In this document: piece by piece, positions 1 to 12,899 of the stretch
Numbering within the stretch: position 1 is the stretch's first letter
Layout of the letters: each line of letters opens with the position of its first letter
Origin: Paraescarpia echinospica
Lineage: Eukaryota > Annelida > Polychaeta > Sabellida > Siboglinidae
Direction: 5' to 3'
Assembly: GCA_020002185.1 (NCBI GenBank)
Contig: CM034531.1
Span: 74,052,200 to 74,116,199, forward strand
DNA: 64,000 nt
Notes under the pieces: generated by a model
Databases searched by the model: none
The model's input: the letters and a program-made list of their open reading frames with translations, nothing else
Told to the model about the DNA's origin: nothing
Position numbers and translations under genes: made by a program

Positions 1-1480
1 ATTCCATTACAGTTCCAGTTTTACATATTTGTGGGTTTCAACTTTCAACACTAGGGGCATCTGTCAAGAAAACTAGTACTTATTAGTCAAGACACAGATT
101 CAAAGCTTGTAGTACTAGTTTCAAAATCTATCAAGTGCCTCCAAATGGATTCATTTAGATTTATGGCACTATATAAGTGTTCTTTTTATTATTAAGTACT
201 TTTTGAGATGTTGTTTTGTGATAATTTCAAATGTAATACTAACAATGAAGTATGAATATATAAAAAAACGTGTAGCTGAATCCTTTCCTGCTTCATTAGT
301 TTGTAGCACACAGTGTGATGTTTGAGAAATGGTGGTCTGTTGCAAAAAACTCACTATAAGTAACATGTTTGGACTTGGTTAAACTATTCCAGTAAATTAC
401 ATATACCCAAAGTTCCCTACATCGAATAGTGTCTAATAAAACACATTGCATACCACAAGTAGGATACAAGCTTTCAAGTGGATGTTCCTTACTTTAGGAG
501 GTCCTATGCAGTCGTGAGAATCCACTTTGCCTAAAACGTTTCTCTATTTCTGAAGTTCAAACAATGTTATTTAAGCATATAAATCCATTGTCATTTGAAA
601 TTGGATGTCGTATCAATTTGGTGGCACTAAACCAAATTGATACAACTAGTTTTCCTTAAAGCGGGTTCTTTGCTTTGCCACAGCCTCCTCTTTTGCTGGT
701 TTTTCGATGCCTGCACGCTCTGCTAGAGTCATCTCCTTACTCGATGTCGCAACTTGGAGCATACTTCACAGCTTTGGGTCTCCCGTGCATCTAGCTGCAA
801 TGCCCTCTAGAATTTCTCCTCTCCTTTGACGCCATCACTTTCTTCACTACATACTCAGCAGACTTTGAATACTGCAGCTGATACCGTAGCTTGTTGTCTG
901 CTGTTTTCACCCGCTGATTGAACAAATGATAAATATAAAATCAGTATAACAATAGAAATATCTGAAGAATAGCTGGCTATAGCTGTAACATGCACACAGT
1001 AAACCAAACAGCTAGCTTGTATGCTCTCTCTCTTGAAATCAAACGGCTAATGTCATTTTGTAATCAGTTCCTAATTCTGCCATCATTTTCAATTTCAACT
1101 TCCAAGGAATTCCACAATACATTCAAATATTTATTATTGAATCATATATATATATATAATTTATATATAATGATGTTTATATTTATTATATTATATATGC
1201 ATAAGTTTATATTTCAATAATTCAATTCGATTTATATATAATTAAACAATTCAAGTAACAGTAAACAGATGTCCTCAATTATAATGATTTTATATGTTGT
1301 TTGCATGCATACTCTTGTGCAGTGAGATTGTATTTTCGAAACATTGTATTGCTATTGAGTACAGGCAGGGATTTTCAGCCATTAAAGTTTATTTCCTAAT
1401 GCACTACTGGATTTCTAAAGTGTGCAGCTTTGTCAAGCAACTGATACATTATTTTGTAACATAAAATGTCAACACTATTG
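1..1480. other. AT-rich DNA without a recognised gene
   Basis: I see no coding region with family resemblance here. The open frames are short and low in complexity. A TA-rich stretch lies near 1145-1250. Nothing else is recognised. Confidence 0.5.
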
Positions 1481-1506
1481 ATGAATGATATCACAAGCCT
1501 TACCTT

Positions 1507-2850
1507 GTATTTGTGTTTTGGTCAATGGTGGCCAAGTGGAGTCGGGCTATGATGCCTTGACGGCTGAAGTTGGGTGCATATTTGAGGAAGAGGGCGTGTT
1601 AGCTCTCCAGTTCACCAGTGTTAACGCACTTCGTAACGCTCTCTATATCATACAGTAGGCGGCAGTCCAGTATAGCCTTCTGGACAGTGGACGCTTCTGT
1701 ACCTTCAGTGATTCATGGTGTTGTTTTTACTGCTTGTTGTGTACACGTTGCATGACTGCACTACCGGTACAACTCTGCACCCGCTGTCCATGAATGGGAA
1801 TTCCTGATGTGATGGAGGAGCGAGATCCACATCTCCTTCATCAAGCGGGGATCACCATCACAAGCTGATGTGCAATACCACAGGTGGTTGGCAATTGCGC
1901 CTATCGAAGGGACAACCTCAACTTTCTGGGGAGACAACAACCTTTATTTCTTGGTAGTCCTCTAACAAAGTCTTTCTAATGCTGGGATGTCTGTAAGTGG
2001 CAAGTGTGATAATCTTCACCCCATGGTCACTCAGGTTGTCTAAGCAGCGTTTCAAGCCCTCCACTTCCATCCAGTAACTGTTCTTGACCTCTGTGACCCG
2101 AAAGTTTCTTGAGCAATGATGAGTTGGCTGTCAGTGTTCATGATGAAGTAAATGCCAAATGTTGTGTCCTGGATTGTCATATCTTGCATCGCCTGATGCG
2201 ACCACGCTTTGTCTGACCAGAGCTGACATGATGGCCTCTGAATGGCATGTCCACATGTCCTCTATCTCTGGCAGTATGTATGCCCGTTGTATGTTGTAGC
2301 ACTGGCGGGATGACAAGGCGCATAGGTTCATTAGGTTGACCAAATTGTACACAGTGAATGAATGTCCAGTCAGGAAGAGGACGCTTGGTGTCAACAAGTT
2401 ACTCTCATAAATGTTACCAATCTTGTGTTGCGAGTGCCACATGAATGAATGGCCATCAACACATTCTGTGGTCACAACCACTGCAAATGCAGTCACTGTG
2501 ATGCTAGGCTAAGTGGTTTATTGCAGTTTGGTGTTTTAGCAGGTGCAGAAAAGTAAAATTATGTTTTTCTCACAAATGGCAAACTTTCTCTCTTTCCCAT
2601 TAGTGTAAGAACCGCTTGAGTCATCATTAGTGATATCGCTGTCACCTGCTACAACATAATCTGCATCACTCGTTTCAATGTTTCTCTTCTCACTGTTGCA
2701 GACAGAATCGTCTGAAGATGGCGATAGTGAGACTGGGACATCCGAAGATTCGTCTACAGTGACAGAACTGCCATGGTCAGGGTCAGTCGGAGAAAGCGTG
2801 CTGGACTGCGATGGCAACTTTGCATACCCATGGTCATAATGAATGTTCAA
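1507..2850 (-). pseudogene. Decayed transposase-like gene (Kolobok-like?)
   Basis: Read on the minus strand, three segments follow one another in the order expected for a family of transposon-encoded proteins common in invertebrate and fish genomes. The first is a Ser/Asp-rich acidic N-terminal part (2850-2536) ending in a KERKFAICEKNIILLF block. The second is a central part (2496-2131) containing SSRQCYNIQRAYILPEIEDMW and a GDARYDNPGHN segment that looks like the first acidic site of a DDE-type catalytic core. The third is a broken C-terminal part (about 2130-1510) with GLKRCLDNLSDHGVKI and LATYRHPSIRK. In-frame stops and frameshifts separate the parts, so it is not a working gene. A GT dinucleotide follows the recognisable sequence near 1506 and could be an old splice donor. 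The Kolobok assignment is a guess from memory; similarity to a mobile-element protein is firmer. Confidence 0.5.
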
Positions 2851-2989
2851 TGGAAAACAGTATTGTCTGTATTAACTACTATATCGACAAAGTGTCGCAC
2901 TGGCGACACGACCACTGGCTTCCTTTATGTTTTGACACTACAAGTCGATGGCGTGGCAGCACTACAAGTGACATTTGTATTACCATGAG

Positions 2990-4640
2990 GGACAATGCCA
3001 TCTCACGTGCTGAATCCTTTGCTGGATCCTTCGAAGCTTGTGCTCGGTATTAGGCCCTGTGATTGTTTGGATACTTCCGTCATATATTATGAACAAAATG
3101 AGACAATCTTGCAAATATTCATTAAAATTGGAGCACAAGTGCGATTTACAAGTGACTTTTTCAACGTTTTCTTTTTAGTGGATATATGTGTGTTATCTTT
3201 AATTTTCATGATTAAAATGCATGTGCACTCAAATGTGTTTAACATTTGAACTTTGTAAATACAAAATATATATTTATTAATCTTTGTGGCTTTTTTTGTG
3301 ACGTTATTTCCTTTTTTCCTTGTTAGGCTTACATTCAAAAGGCAATAAATTAAATACAATGTCCTTGTTATTAAAAGCATACATTGGTTTTTGCAGTCAT
3401 GCAATCTATATCAACACAAAATTTGGTATGATAGCATGCTTGCTAAACTGTCGCCTCAAAGCTGGAGCATCAATTCGGGGTCCATTGTTACAAGCCAATA
3501 TTTGAGACACATAAATTAGTATTAGGCCTACATGGTGATTAACTTTACTTGACTGATGTGAACCTACTTACTATGCCAATAACTAATTATATCATATATG
3601 ACTATAGTGTTTTGTTGTATGCCATTGACTATCGTAAACAAATATTTTTAAGGATTTAAATACTTGTAATGTCACTTATTTAATAATTCCAATGGCAATG
3701 CCTACAATACATGATTGACAGGGCTTGGTCCGGACTGTGACTAATGTTGACTAATATATGACGACATTATTTCGCAAAACGTTATACTGGCTACGGTAGC
3801 TGACATTTATTTTTGTAATTATTTTAGAAGGTTATTTTCACCACCAGCAAATAAGTCGATAACATAGACTCGTAGAGGTAGACGTTGCGGTATTCCGACG
3901 TAGCAACACGCCGGCACAAATTGCTGTAAACTAAATCGGCGGATTACAAGCACTCATTATTCCCAATTATATCATAGTATTCACACGTATTTGTATTTTA
4001 TTACATTCACATTTCTTATTACATTTCAATTTCGCATACGTCATATTTGTATATATGCAGACTTTGAAATAGAACTGTGGGACTATATAGTAGTCGTAAT
4101 GATACCTAACGGAACTCGTGAGTGCCGAGTCACCTTGGCAACAACAAGCTGGTTTCGGCTTGTCATTTCCTACGCGCCGCTTCACCCTCCAAATAAGGCA
4201 ATGATGTCGAGCTTCCAGGTCGATTTCGCTTAATTTTACTTCATCGGTGCATAGTTATATGTAAACAAAACGACTGGAGATGGACCTGTGGCTTTAACCA
4301 AGAATTATGTTTTGACGTCCAATGTCTTTTTATGCTCGTCACTTTTGTATTTAGGCTTGCAATCGGCGTTCGAAAGTGACTACCGCAGACTTTTGCCAAT
4401 CTTGCCGCCGGCGAACACGTCAAATTCATCATCTATAACTTGTTTTTTTTTCTCTGTTAGAACCCTTCTGTGGAAGTATGTGAAAAGTTGCTTACTAACA
4501 TTTATAGTATATCCAGTAGCCACGCAGTGCAATAAATTGTTCTGTTTTTATGTGTTTGTATGAGTTTCGTCGGTTTTCTGAGAGCTATGGATCTGCGCAT
4601 GCGTCAGGTGTAGTCCATTCCGATTTTTCCGCTCCGCTGT
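2990..4640. other. Intergenic, no recognised feature
   Basis: Only short open frames without family resemblance are found here. An accumulation of CpG near 3840-3950 is the only compositional change noticed. Confidence 0.4.
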
Positions 4641-5139
4641 TATCGATTATTTTCACGATTTCTAAACGTTTTTATTACTGTTAACCGTGTGAGGTACTAT
4701 TTTAGACATATCAGAATATAATCCCATGGTGATATATGCGATCAAATCACGCTAAGACACGATTTGACAAAGGTTTAGCCTTAGCTTCCATAACAACCAG
4801 TTCAAAACAAGATGGCGAATCTGTAAACAACTTACACAAAGCGCGCCAAAACCAAATCGCCCCTAAAACAACCAAAAATCAGTCCATTCACACAAAGCTT
4901 ACGTATTATACTGTTACAAATCCGGATTGTACGCTGTCAGCAACACACAAGAAACCAACAGCAAACACAATATACAATACAATAAACTGTCTACTAACAG
5001 GCAAATTTTACTACTGTCTTTTACATCTACTATGATCTTACTACTGTGATTTTATATTAGCTGTGATATATAACTTAATCATAAAAACAATACCCACATC
5101 TATAGTGGAATATAATATCTTGTTTTTGCTTTTGTTTTA

Positions 5140-5758
5140 TTGCATGAACATAACTGTACAAGCAAAGCAGCTTGTGCAATAGCTGCTCTTATGATGGTGC
5201 CACCCAAAATGGGCACACCAGTGGTAGTTCTGATTAGCATCATTATTGCATTCGTACCCAAATTCCCGATACACCTGGACAATACCCGATCCACGGACGA
5301 TCCAAATGGTCTGCTAACATATGACAGGTCTTGCTGGACTGACACAAGTATTAAACTGGCACTAGCTTTCACCAGAGACTCCCGTAACAAGTACCACACC
5401 AAACTGGCTTATGCAATCCCTACATCGGGACACAAAACATGTTATCTTGTCCTACTAATCCTCTGTGGGGACATCCAAACAAACCCCGGCCCAGTCAGAC
5501 ACCCCTGTGGATTTTGTAAAAAGCCTGTTGCTTCAAATCACCGAGCACGTCTGCTGCGACCTGTGCAACCAATGGGTACACATTAAATGTTGTGACATAA
5601 GTCCATATCAATATAATCTCCTCTGTAACAGTACCTGTTCCTGGCACTGCATGAAATGCGACCATCCTAACTACAGTCATTCCTTCTTCCAAGACCACTT
5701 ATTGGAATGTTCTCGCAATCGATATAACAGCATTAGTGACACAGACCAAAATAACTAA
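5140..5758 (+). pseudogene. LINE ORF1-like protein with 2A-like peptide and PHD-like finger
   Basis: The first frame (5140-5586) encodes a hydrophobic stretch LVLLIL followed directly by CGDIQTNPGP at 5464-5493. This fits the D-x-E/Q-x-NPGP core of 2A 'ribosome skipping' peptides, which are known from viruses and from some LINEs. Immediately after it begins a zinc-finger pattern (PCGFC). The pattern continues in the other frame (5465-5758) as CCDLCNQWVHIKC and WHCMKC, together matching the C4-H-C3 spacing of a PHD finger. A single frameshift between about 5520 and 5560 therefore splits one original ORF. By analogy the 2A would separate a short upstream peptide from the finger protein during translation. 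The Q in place of E is unusual and may weaken activity. Confidence 0.65.
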
Positions 5759-5870
5759 AACATTGACCCCCACACACAGATCTCTCAAACAAACACGAGT
5801 CGTACATCCCAAACTTGGGATCCAACCTTTGGACCAAACCCTCAAAATGCATCAACCCCTGAACGTCGTA

Positions 5871-8682
5871 AGAAAACCAAATGTAACACACTTAGCGGAA
5901 TTCTAATCAATACCAACAGTGTCAAAAGCATCGCAAAGACAACCCAATTAAAAACAACTATTCAGTCAAATAATCCTGACATCATATTCCTAGTCGAAAC
6001 CAAAATTGACGAAAACTACCCTACCTATTCGTTCCTACCATATAACTATAACGCCATCCGAAAGGACAGAAGCACCCATGGTGGTGGAGTTCTCATAGCC
6101 TTCCTCGATGACATTGTAGCAGAACCACTTACAAAATTAAACTCAAGCTGTGAAATAGTATGGACAAAAATCCATTTCACACGAAACAAATCCATATACT
6201 TTGCATCCTACTACCGACCCCCCAGTGACCACCTTCAATCCCTTGAAGCTCTCCACGAATCCCTAACAAAACTGTACAGATCACAAAAACTTCTCCTAAT
6301 GTAGTTATAGCAGGTGACTTCAACCTTCCTGATATTAACTGGGGCAAGCAGCAAACCACTGAAAAAAAAACTGCCAGCAAGCATAACAAACTGCTAGAAA
6401 TAATTAGAGAATTTGGATTACAAAACATGGTCAACGATCCCACACGAGTTGATTCCGGCAATATCCTTGACCTCATACTCACTTCTAATCCATCGATAAT
6501 TGCTAACACTCACACCACTCCTGGCATGAGTGATCATGAAGCTGTGACCTTTAACGTAAACCTAAATCCAATCCGTAACAGTAAACCACCACACAAAGTG
6601 TTCCAATATAAATCTGCAAACTGGGATAAGCTTAAAGATGACATAAAACAACTAACAACAACATACTTTGACACGAACCCAAATTTAACACATGTCAACA
6701 CAAATTAGAACTTTTCGGGAATAATCTTACTTCATTAGTCAACAATAATATTCCCAGCCGCACCACCAAAGCAAAACCCCACCTCCCCTGGATAACACGT
6801 GAAATAATAAGAATGCAAAGAAAACGCAACAAAAGCCATAAAAAGCAAAACAAACTGGACGTAATAGTGACTGGGAAAGGTTTAGGCAACTCCGAAAACA
6901 AGCCACTAAAGCTGCAACCAAATCCTACTCAGACATCTAAATAATCACATTGGAGACAGCCTAAAAACAAACCCAAAACAATTCTGGTCATTCATTAAAG
7001 CAAACAAACGATAATACATTGGCATCCCTACACTGCAAGCAAACGACCAACCGGTCACAAATGATCACGACAAAGCAAATACACTTAACAACCAATTTAG
7101 TTCCGTATTTACTCAAGAAATCTAACCCATCCCCCAACTAGCTCCATCCATCTATCCCGATATGCCCTCCCTCGAAATCGGGATAGACGGAGTAATTAAG
7201 AAACTGAAAAACCTAAACCAAAATAAAGCTACATGCCCCGACGAACTCCCAGCCAGAGTCCTTAAAGAGACTGCAGTGGAAATTGCCCCCATCATCACAC
7301 ACATTTTCCAGCAGTCATACAACACTTGCAAACTCCCAGATGACTGGCTCCAAGCACTAGTAACACCAATACACAAAAAAGCCACAAATCAGACCCTGCT
7401 AATTATAGACCAATTTCGTTAACATGCATCCTCTGCAAAGTTATGGAGCACATCATTCTAAGCAACATGTGGAAACACTTACACAAACACATCATCCTCC
7501 ACTTCCAACATGGATTCCAACCAGGTCTGTCTTGTGAATCCCAACTCATCGAGACAGTCCACGACTGGATGACTGCTATGGACAATAAGACACAAACAGA
7601 TGCCATCCTACTCGATATCGCCAAAGCCTTTGACAAAGTCCTCCACAAACGCCTCCTATCCAAATTAGCTTTCTATAGAATAACTGGAAACACACAAAAC
7701 TGGATCAAATCGTTTCTATCCAATCGCAAACATAGAGTCTCAGTCAATGGAGCCCTGTCGGACAGAACAAATGTTACATCTGGTGTACCACAGGGCTCAG
7801 TCATAGGACCTGTCCTATTTTTACTCTACATAAACGACATAACCGAAAATGTCCAATCTTCCGTACGTCTCTTTGCAGACGACAGCATTATATATCGCAA
7901 AATCACATCCGAAACCGACCACGAAACTCTCCAAGCTGACCTGGTCAAACTCCAAACATGGTCTAATAAATGGCAGAGGGAATTTAACATATCTAAATGT
8001 GTGCATCTCCCAATAACAAACCAAACCAAACCCAGACTACATTCATATTCACTCTTTGGCATACCACTCTCTACCTAGTCACACATATCTTGGAATAAAA
8101 TTTGATTCTAAACTAACCTGGGCTAACCATACCACTGACATAGCTTCCAAATCTTCAAAAGTCCTAGGCATGATCAAACGAACCCTCGGACCATGCAAAC
8201 CTGAAGTAAAAGAAACAGCCTATAACATGCTAATCCGACCAAAACTCGAGTATTCCTCTCCCATATGGAACCCACACACTGCCATCCAAATTAAACACTT
8301 TGAAAGAGTACAACACTGTGCTGCCAGATTTGTCAGAAATGACCACAGACGCCAAACAAACGCAGCATACCTAATAGCCACCCTTCGATGGTCAACTCTT
8401 GAACGACGACGCATTATCAAACAAGCCATGACATTTTACATATTAAATAACATAATCAACATCACACCCCTACCAGGTCTACTAACACAGTCAAAAAACC
8501 GTGGCCACTACGTAGCCCCTAGGTGCCGCATCAATGCAGTAGTGTTCTCTTTCTACCCTCGAGCAATTCGAATCTGGAATATGATTCCACCAACGATTAC
8601 TGAACTAGAAAGCCCCATAGCGTTTCAAACAGCGATCATGAACCTCCCTTTCACCACACCCAATCATCTAAAGTGCCTATAA
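5871..8682 (+). pseudogene. LINE ORF2 polyprotein: endonuclease and reverse transcriptase, broken
   Basis: This is the pol region of the 4.65-8.69 kb LINE. The endonuclease starts near 5880 without an ATG in its present frame and carries ETKID, YYRPPSD, GDFNLPDINW and SDHEAV. The reverse transcriptase thumb and palm are in frames at 7162-7422 (CPDELPARVLKE) and 7443-8078 (HGFQPGLSCESQ, LDIAKAFDKV, SGVPQGSVIGP, FADDSIIY). The catalytic box reads FADD. The C-terminal domain at 8056-8682 has LEYSSPIWNP and FERVQHCAARFV, typical of the CR1/L2 group. Frame changes are needed at several points, so the enzyme would not be made. Confidence 0.85.
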
Positions 8683-8699
8683 AATAAACAAACAAACTA

Positions 8700-9030
8700 C
8701 CCACAACGCATGCGCACAAACAAGCACCATACAACTCCTGCGTTAGCTCAAGTTTGGGCTGTTTCGAGTAAATCATCTAAGACCTTGCTATGCTGCGTCG
8801 CCTATCGAATTGCTGTATACAGCTCTGGGAGATATCTCGCCAATCAAACCGGATGTACAACCACACGCTCCTGGAGCATGATGGCGGCGCCCTGTGCCGA
8901 TAGTAACTACGTTTGAAAAATTATTTAAAATATACCGTGACGCTGTACTTGTCAAGTCATGGTGACTTGTATTGTAAATGGTATGTTCTTATGTTTGGGC
9001 TGTGGTTGTTCAATCATTTCATTTCCTTTA
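8700..9030 (+). other. Spacer after LINE, no recognised gene
   Basis: A short open frame (8710-8916) has no family resemblance. The sequence contains CGCATGCGCAC close to the LINE end. Nothing else is seen. Confidence 0.3.
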
Positions 9031-9034
9031 AACT

Positions 9035-10108
9035 GTAGGTATCCAAATACATACATAATTACTATATTTTTAGGTGTCCAAATACATACAGTGTATATAG
9101 TAACTATATTTGTAGGTGTCCAAATATACAGTGTATATAGTGACTATGTTTTAGGTGTCCAAACACATATATTGTATATAGTAACTATGTTTTTAGGTGT
9201 TAAAATACATACAATGTATGTATGTACATAGTGTTCACACTGGTTACACGAGAATCCGTATCGTGCTGACCCAGTCCTCGAGCACGCGACGCTTGGCGCA
9301 GAAGTAGGTCCAAACGGCTCGCTCCTGGATGTGTTTTAGGTGTACAAATACATACAGTGTATATAGTAACTATGCTTTTAGGTATCCAAATACATACAGT
9401 GTATATAATAACTATGCTTTAGGTGCCCAAATGCATACATTATATTTGTGACTATGTTTTTAGATGTCCAAATACATACAGTTTATATAGTAACTATGTT
9501 TTTAGGTGTCCAAATACATACAATGTATATAGTAAGTATGTTTTAGGTGTCCAAATACATACAGTGAATACAGTAACTATGTTTTTAGGTGTCAAAATGC
9601 ATACAGTATATATCGTGACTATGTTTTTAGATGTCCAAATACATACAGTGTATAATAGTAACTATGTTTTTATGTATATATATATGTATATATATATAGT
9701 GACTGCATTTTTAGGTGTCCAAATACATATAATGTACATAGTAACTATGTTTTAGGTGTACAAATAAAGACAGTTTTTATAGTAACTATGCTTTAGGTGT
9801 AGTGACTATGTTTTTTATATAGTGACTATGTTTTTAGATACATACTCTGTATATAGTAACAATGTTTTTATGTGTCCAAATGCATACAGTATATATAGAG
9901 ACTATGTTATGTTTTAGGTGTCCAAATACATACAGTGTATACAGTAACTGTGTTTTTAGGTGTCCCAATACATACAGTGTATATAGTAACTATGTTTTTA
10001 GGTGTCCAAAAACATACATTGTATATAGTAACTATGTTTTTAGGTGTCCAAATGCTTACAGTATATGCAGTGACTATGTTTTTAGGTGTCCATATATATA
10101 CAGTGTAT
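9035..10108 (+). repeat. 42-bp minisatellite array
   Basis: About 20 or more diverged copies of a unit of roughly 42 bp occur with core TAGGTGTCCAAATACATA followed by CAGTGTATATAG and a TAACTATG link. Because 42 is a multiple of three, long pseudo-ORFs appear with a 14-residue period; these are not genes. A non-repeat insert of about 100 bp interrupts the array at roughly 9231-9335. The same unit recurs reverse-complemented at 14986-15390 and as a single copy at about 12650-12690. Confidence 0.9.
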
Positions 10109-10111
10109 AGT

Positions 10112-10510
10112 CTTCACTCAGGACAGATCAATCAATTTTGATTGTAAAATTACTGACTGTCCTATGATCGATGTCAGGAGCCAACTGTAAATCAATATCA
10201 ACTGTGACCGGGATATGGTCAGACTTAATAGTACCGTACAATACCGATATATTTGTTACGACACTGTTGCCATCTTCAGTCGATATTAAGTGGTTCAACC
10301 ACGAGTGACTACCCCAAGCATCACTTACATAAATATATGTTTCTTCTGGGAACTTAAGGCAACTAGTCCATTTATACCTGAACAAAATTCTTTCAGCAAG
10401 ACAGCAAAATTAGAGAGGTTCAAATAAAATAGACTTCGGTGCACATCGGGGATGGTAGCAACCGCCTTGTTATCGCCCATAAACAATATGGACGCAGAAT
10501 CACTAGCCAA
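10112..10510 (-). mobile_element. LINE endonuclease fragment, inverted relative to its RT half
   Basis: Two overlapping minus-strand frames (10510-10325 and 10385-10128) encode the end of an AP-type endonuclease: TYIYVSDAWGSHSWLNHLIS followed by GTIKSDHIPVTV, with the SDH catalytic box. The fragment ends at 10112 with the bases CTGAGTGAAG read on the minus strand. The plus-strand LINE piece that starts at 12900 begins with the same bases and continues in the same reading frame. The two therefore look like halves of one element. Confidence 0.75.
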
Positions 10511-10844
10511 GATTCACATCATGTGCTGTTATGTTATTAGTCAACCATTTTTACCAAAAAATATGCATTAATATTGTAAAAAAATAAACACTATGTCGTA
10601 TGTGTAACGCATGTGTCAATGCCGATGCATTCATGTGATCTGTGTGTGACATACACCGCATTGTCGTTGCTTAATTTGCAGTGCCACGTATAGCAAGCAA
10701 ATTGGGTAGAACAAATGGATACCCGAAAAAAATAAAACATATTATTGCAATAATATTTACGTTAAAATATGTATTATTCGTATAATGTGTATAATTGGAG
10801 GGGCAATTAGTGTGTTGACCTATTATCAGACCTCGGTTCAATTC

Positions 10845-10965
10845 ACTTTTGTCAATTGCAATTCAAGGATCAATTCCAATTCAATTCATTTTATTCAAAT
10901 AAAATTCGAGCATATTGTTGATCAATTCAATTCATTTCCAATTCAATTAAGAATTGAACCCAGGT
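10845..10965. repeat. CAATTCA-rich low-complexity tract
   Basis: Irregular repeats of AATTCAATTC and CAATTCA run through about 120 bases. A similar but shorter tract is near 1215-1260. No coding function is seen. Confidence 0.6.
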
Positions 10966-11417
10966 ATGCCGACTAGGCATTGATAGTTGTGTGCACAATA
11001 TCATATTTAACATGTAACTGATTAAAATAATGTTGTGCTGTAAGTACCTGGGCATGGTAATTATGAATATTGCACTTGTGGTAGATTTACAGAGTACTCT
11101 AGAGTCTCTCTAGGTAAGATATTCTTTTAGTGTACTTAAGATAGAACAGTTTATGTGAAAATGATGTATATGTGGGTGATAGTATGTGATCTTGGTATGC
11201 TGATTTAAGAGTTCAAATGCTATCAACCTTGTTTTCAGAGGTTATATGCCATACCTAATGATTATCTGATTAAAAAAATAAAATACAATTTATTTATTTA
11301 AATTTCATGGAGAAAATGAATAATATTATTACAAAATACAATTTTATGGTTGCAAATACAATATAGAACAAAGATTTGTCAAATAACATAATATTTTTTG
11401 TTTCGTGAATAGAAAAG

Positions 11418-12355
11418 ATGAACGGAAACCATCAAATGACTGATGAGTGACGCTTTGAGGTTGTGGTACTACACAGAAATGGAGCCAGCATGAGGGAAAT
11501 TGCAAGGAAATTGAGAATTTCCAAGAATGCAGTTGCTAGCATTGTGCAGAAGCACCGGAATACAGGCACTGTGAAAAATCTATCGGGGAGAGGCCGAAAG
11601 AAATCAGCTACAAATCGGCAAGATCGTCGACTCATCCGTACGTCCTTGATTGACCGTCGCTTGACCTCCAGTGACGTAAAGAAACGTTGGTGAGATGAGT
11701 GAGGATTTATTTTTTCTAGTCGAACAGTTAGTAACAGATTAAAAGTGTCAGGATTAAGAGGGTGTGTTGCAACTAAGAAGCCCCTGCTCTCTGCCAAGAA
11801 CCGAAATGCACGGTTGCAATGGGGAAGGAGGCACATACATTGGTCTGATGATGACTGGCAAAGTGTTTTGTGGTCAGATGAAATCAGCATTGAGCTCTTC
11901 AACTCTTCAAAAAGAGTTTATGTGAGGAGGAGACAGGGAGAAAGATGTAATGAACAATGCATCGTCCAACTGTGAAGTTTGGTGGTGGCAAACAAATGAT
12001 ATGGGGTTGCTTTAGCGGCCAAGGTGTTGGTTTCCTCCACAAGGTCGACGGCACGTTAGGCCAAGCACAGTACATCACATTCCTTAAAAAGAGCATGTTA
12101 CCATATGCAGATAAGCTGCACGGTGGCAGAGATTACATCTTTCAACAAAACAATGCGCCATGCCACAAAGCAAAGAAAGTCATGGTCTTTTTTGAAGAAA
12201 AAGTTATCACAGTAATGGACTGGCCAGCCCAATCTCCAGACCTAAACCCCATCGAGAATTTGTGGCAAAACCTGAAAGTGCAGGTTCATGACTGCAAGCC
12301 AAGTTCCTTGGATGACCTTTGGGAGAAACTAAATATTGCCAGGCCGAACTCTTAA
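11418..12355 (+). pseudogene. Tc1-like (Tc1/mariner) transposase, inactive
   Basis: A Tc1 transposase can be followed through several frames. The N-terminal paired-type helix-turn-helix region (11463-11693) contains GASMREIARKLRISKNAVAS and GRGRKKSATNRQDRRL. The catalytic core starts at 11745 and passes through WSDEISIELF (first Asp). The rest is in another frame (11957-12355) with FGGGKQMIWGCF, QQNNAPCHKA and SPDLNPIENLW (the final acidic residue). Three lesions break the frame: an early stop after MTDE, a stop after KKRW and a frameshift near 11970. In addition the second catalytic Asp, normally in QQDNAP, is Asn here. The element would cut and paste DNA if intact. Terminal inverted repeats were not identified. 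Confidence 0.88.
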
Positions 12356-12686
12356 AACTAATCTATTCAATGCCTAAGCGTGTCGAGGCTGTTATTTCAG
12401 CCAGAGGAGGTGCTACTCGATATTGATATATGCTACAAATAAAGAATGGAAAAAAAATAGAATGACAATTTCTTAAATCCTTAACTTTGTCTCATTCAAT
12501 AAGACATATTATATTGCCTATTAACTGAAAAAACGACGTCTATTTACTGCAAAGTCATGAATATTGCGTAACATAATCACTGTCCCAGTTATTTTTTTCC
12601 AATACTGTATATGTATATATATATATATATATAAATATATATATGTATATACTGTATGTATTTGAACACCTAAAATAGTCATATAT

Positions 12687-12899
12687 GTATATATACAATA
12701 ATTATTCTCCTGTAATGATATATATACCCTGCATCTAGTTTTGAAAGAAACACATTTACAATAAAAATCAACTGTCAAATAAAACTAGCAAGCGATGTAA
12801 GTATTTTCATAATTAGCCTTCTGTTGATGCAAGATGTTCACCTTTTTGTAAAAAAAAATTGTTGTTTAACTAGGAGAAATACTATATTGCAAATTACCT
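12687..12899 (+). repeat. About 210-bp direct repeat, copy 1
   Basis: The segment from GTATATATACAATAATT to AAATTACCT is nearly identical to 15454-15666, with about ten differences noticed. The homology stops exactly where LINE sequence begins at 12900. It is preceded by a reverse-oriented minisatellite unit, as is copy 2. Confidence 0.9.

Larger units (their letters stand above)
4650..8690 (+). mobile_element. Degenerate L2/CR1-group LINE (non-LTR retrotransposon)
   Basis: The segments run in the order of a two-ORF non-LTR element. An ORF1-like part with a 2A-like motif and a PHD-like zinc finger (5140-5760) is followed by an apurinic-type endonuclease (about 5870-6700), then reverse transcriptase (about 7160-8080), then a C-terminal domain (8056-8682) ending in TAA or TAG context. 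The endonuclease block wording (LVETKID, RKDRSTHGGGVLI, AGDFNLPDINW, SDHEAV) and the RT block (DIAKAFDKV, GVPQGSVIGP, FADDS) place it nearest to L2 or its CR1-group relatives. At least five frameshifts or stops are seen (near 5540, 6300, 6707, 7420 and 8056), so it is inactive. No clear target-site duplication was found. Confidence 0.85.

Noticed and set aside
9035..10108. Possible CRISPR array
   Set aside because: Units are contiguous, diverged and without unique spacers, and the context is animal nuclear DNA.
9423..10141. ORFs with repeated FLGVQIHTVYI
   Set aside because: The minisatellite unit length is a multiple of three, so any frame repeats; no evidence of a protein.
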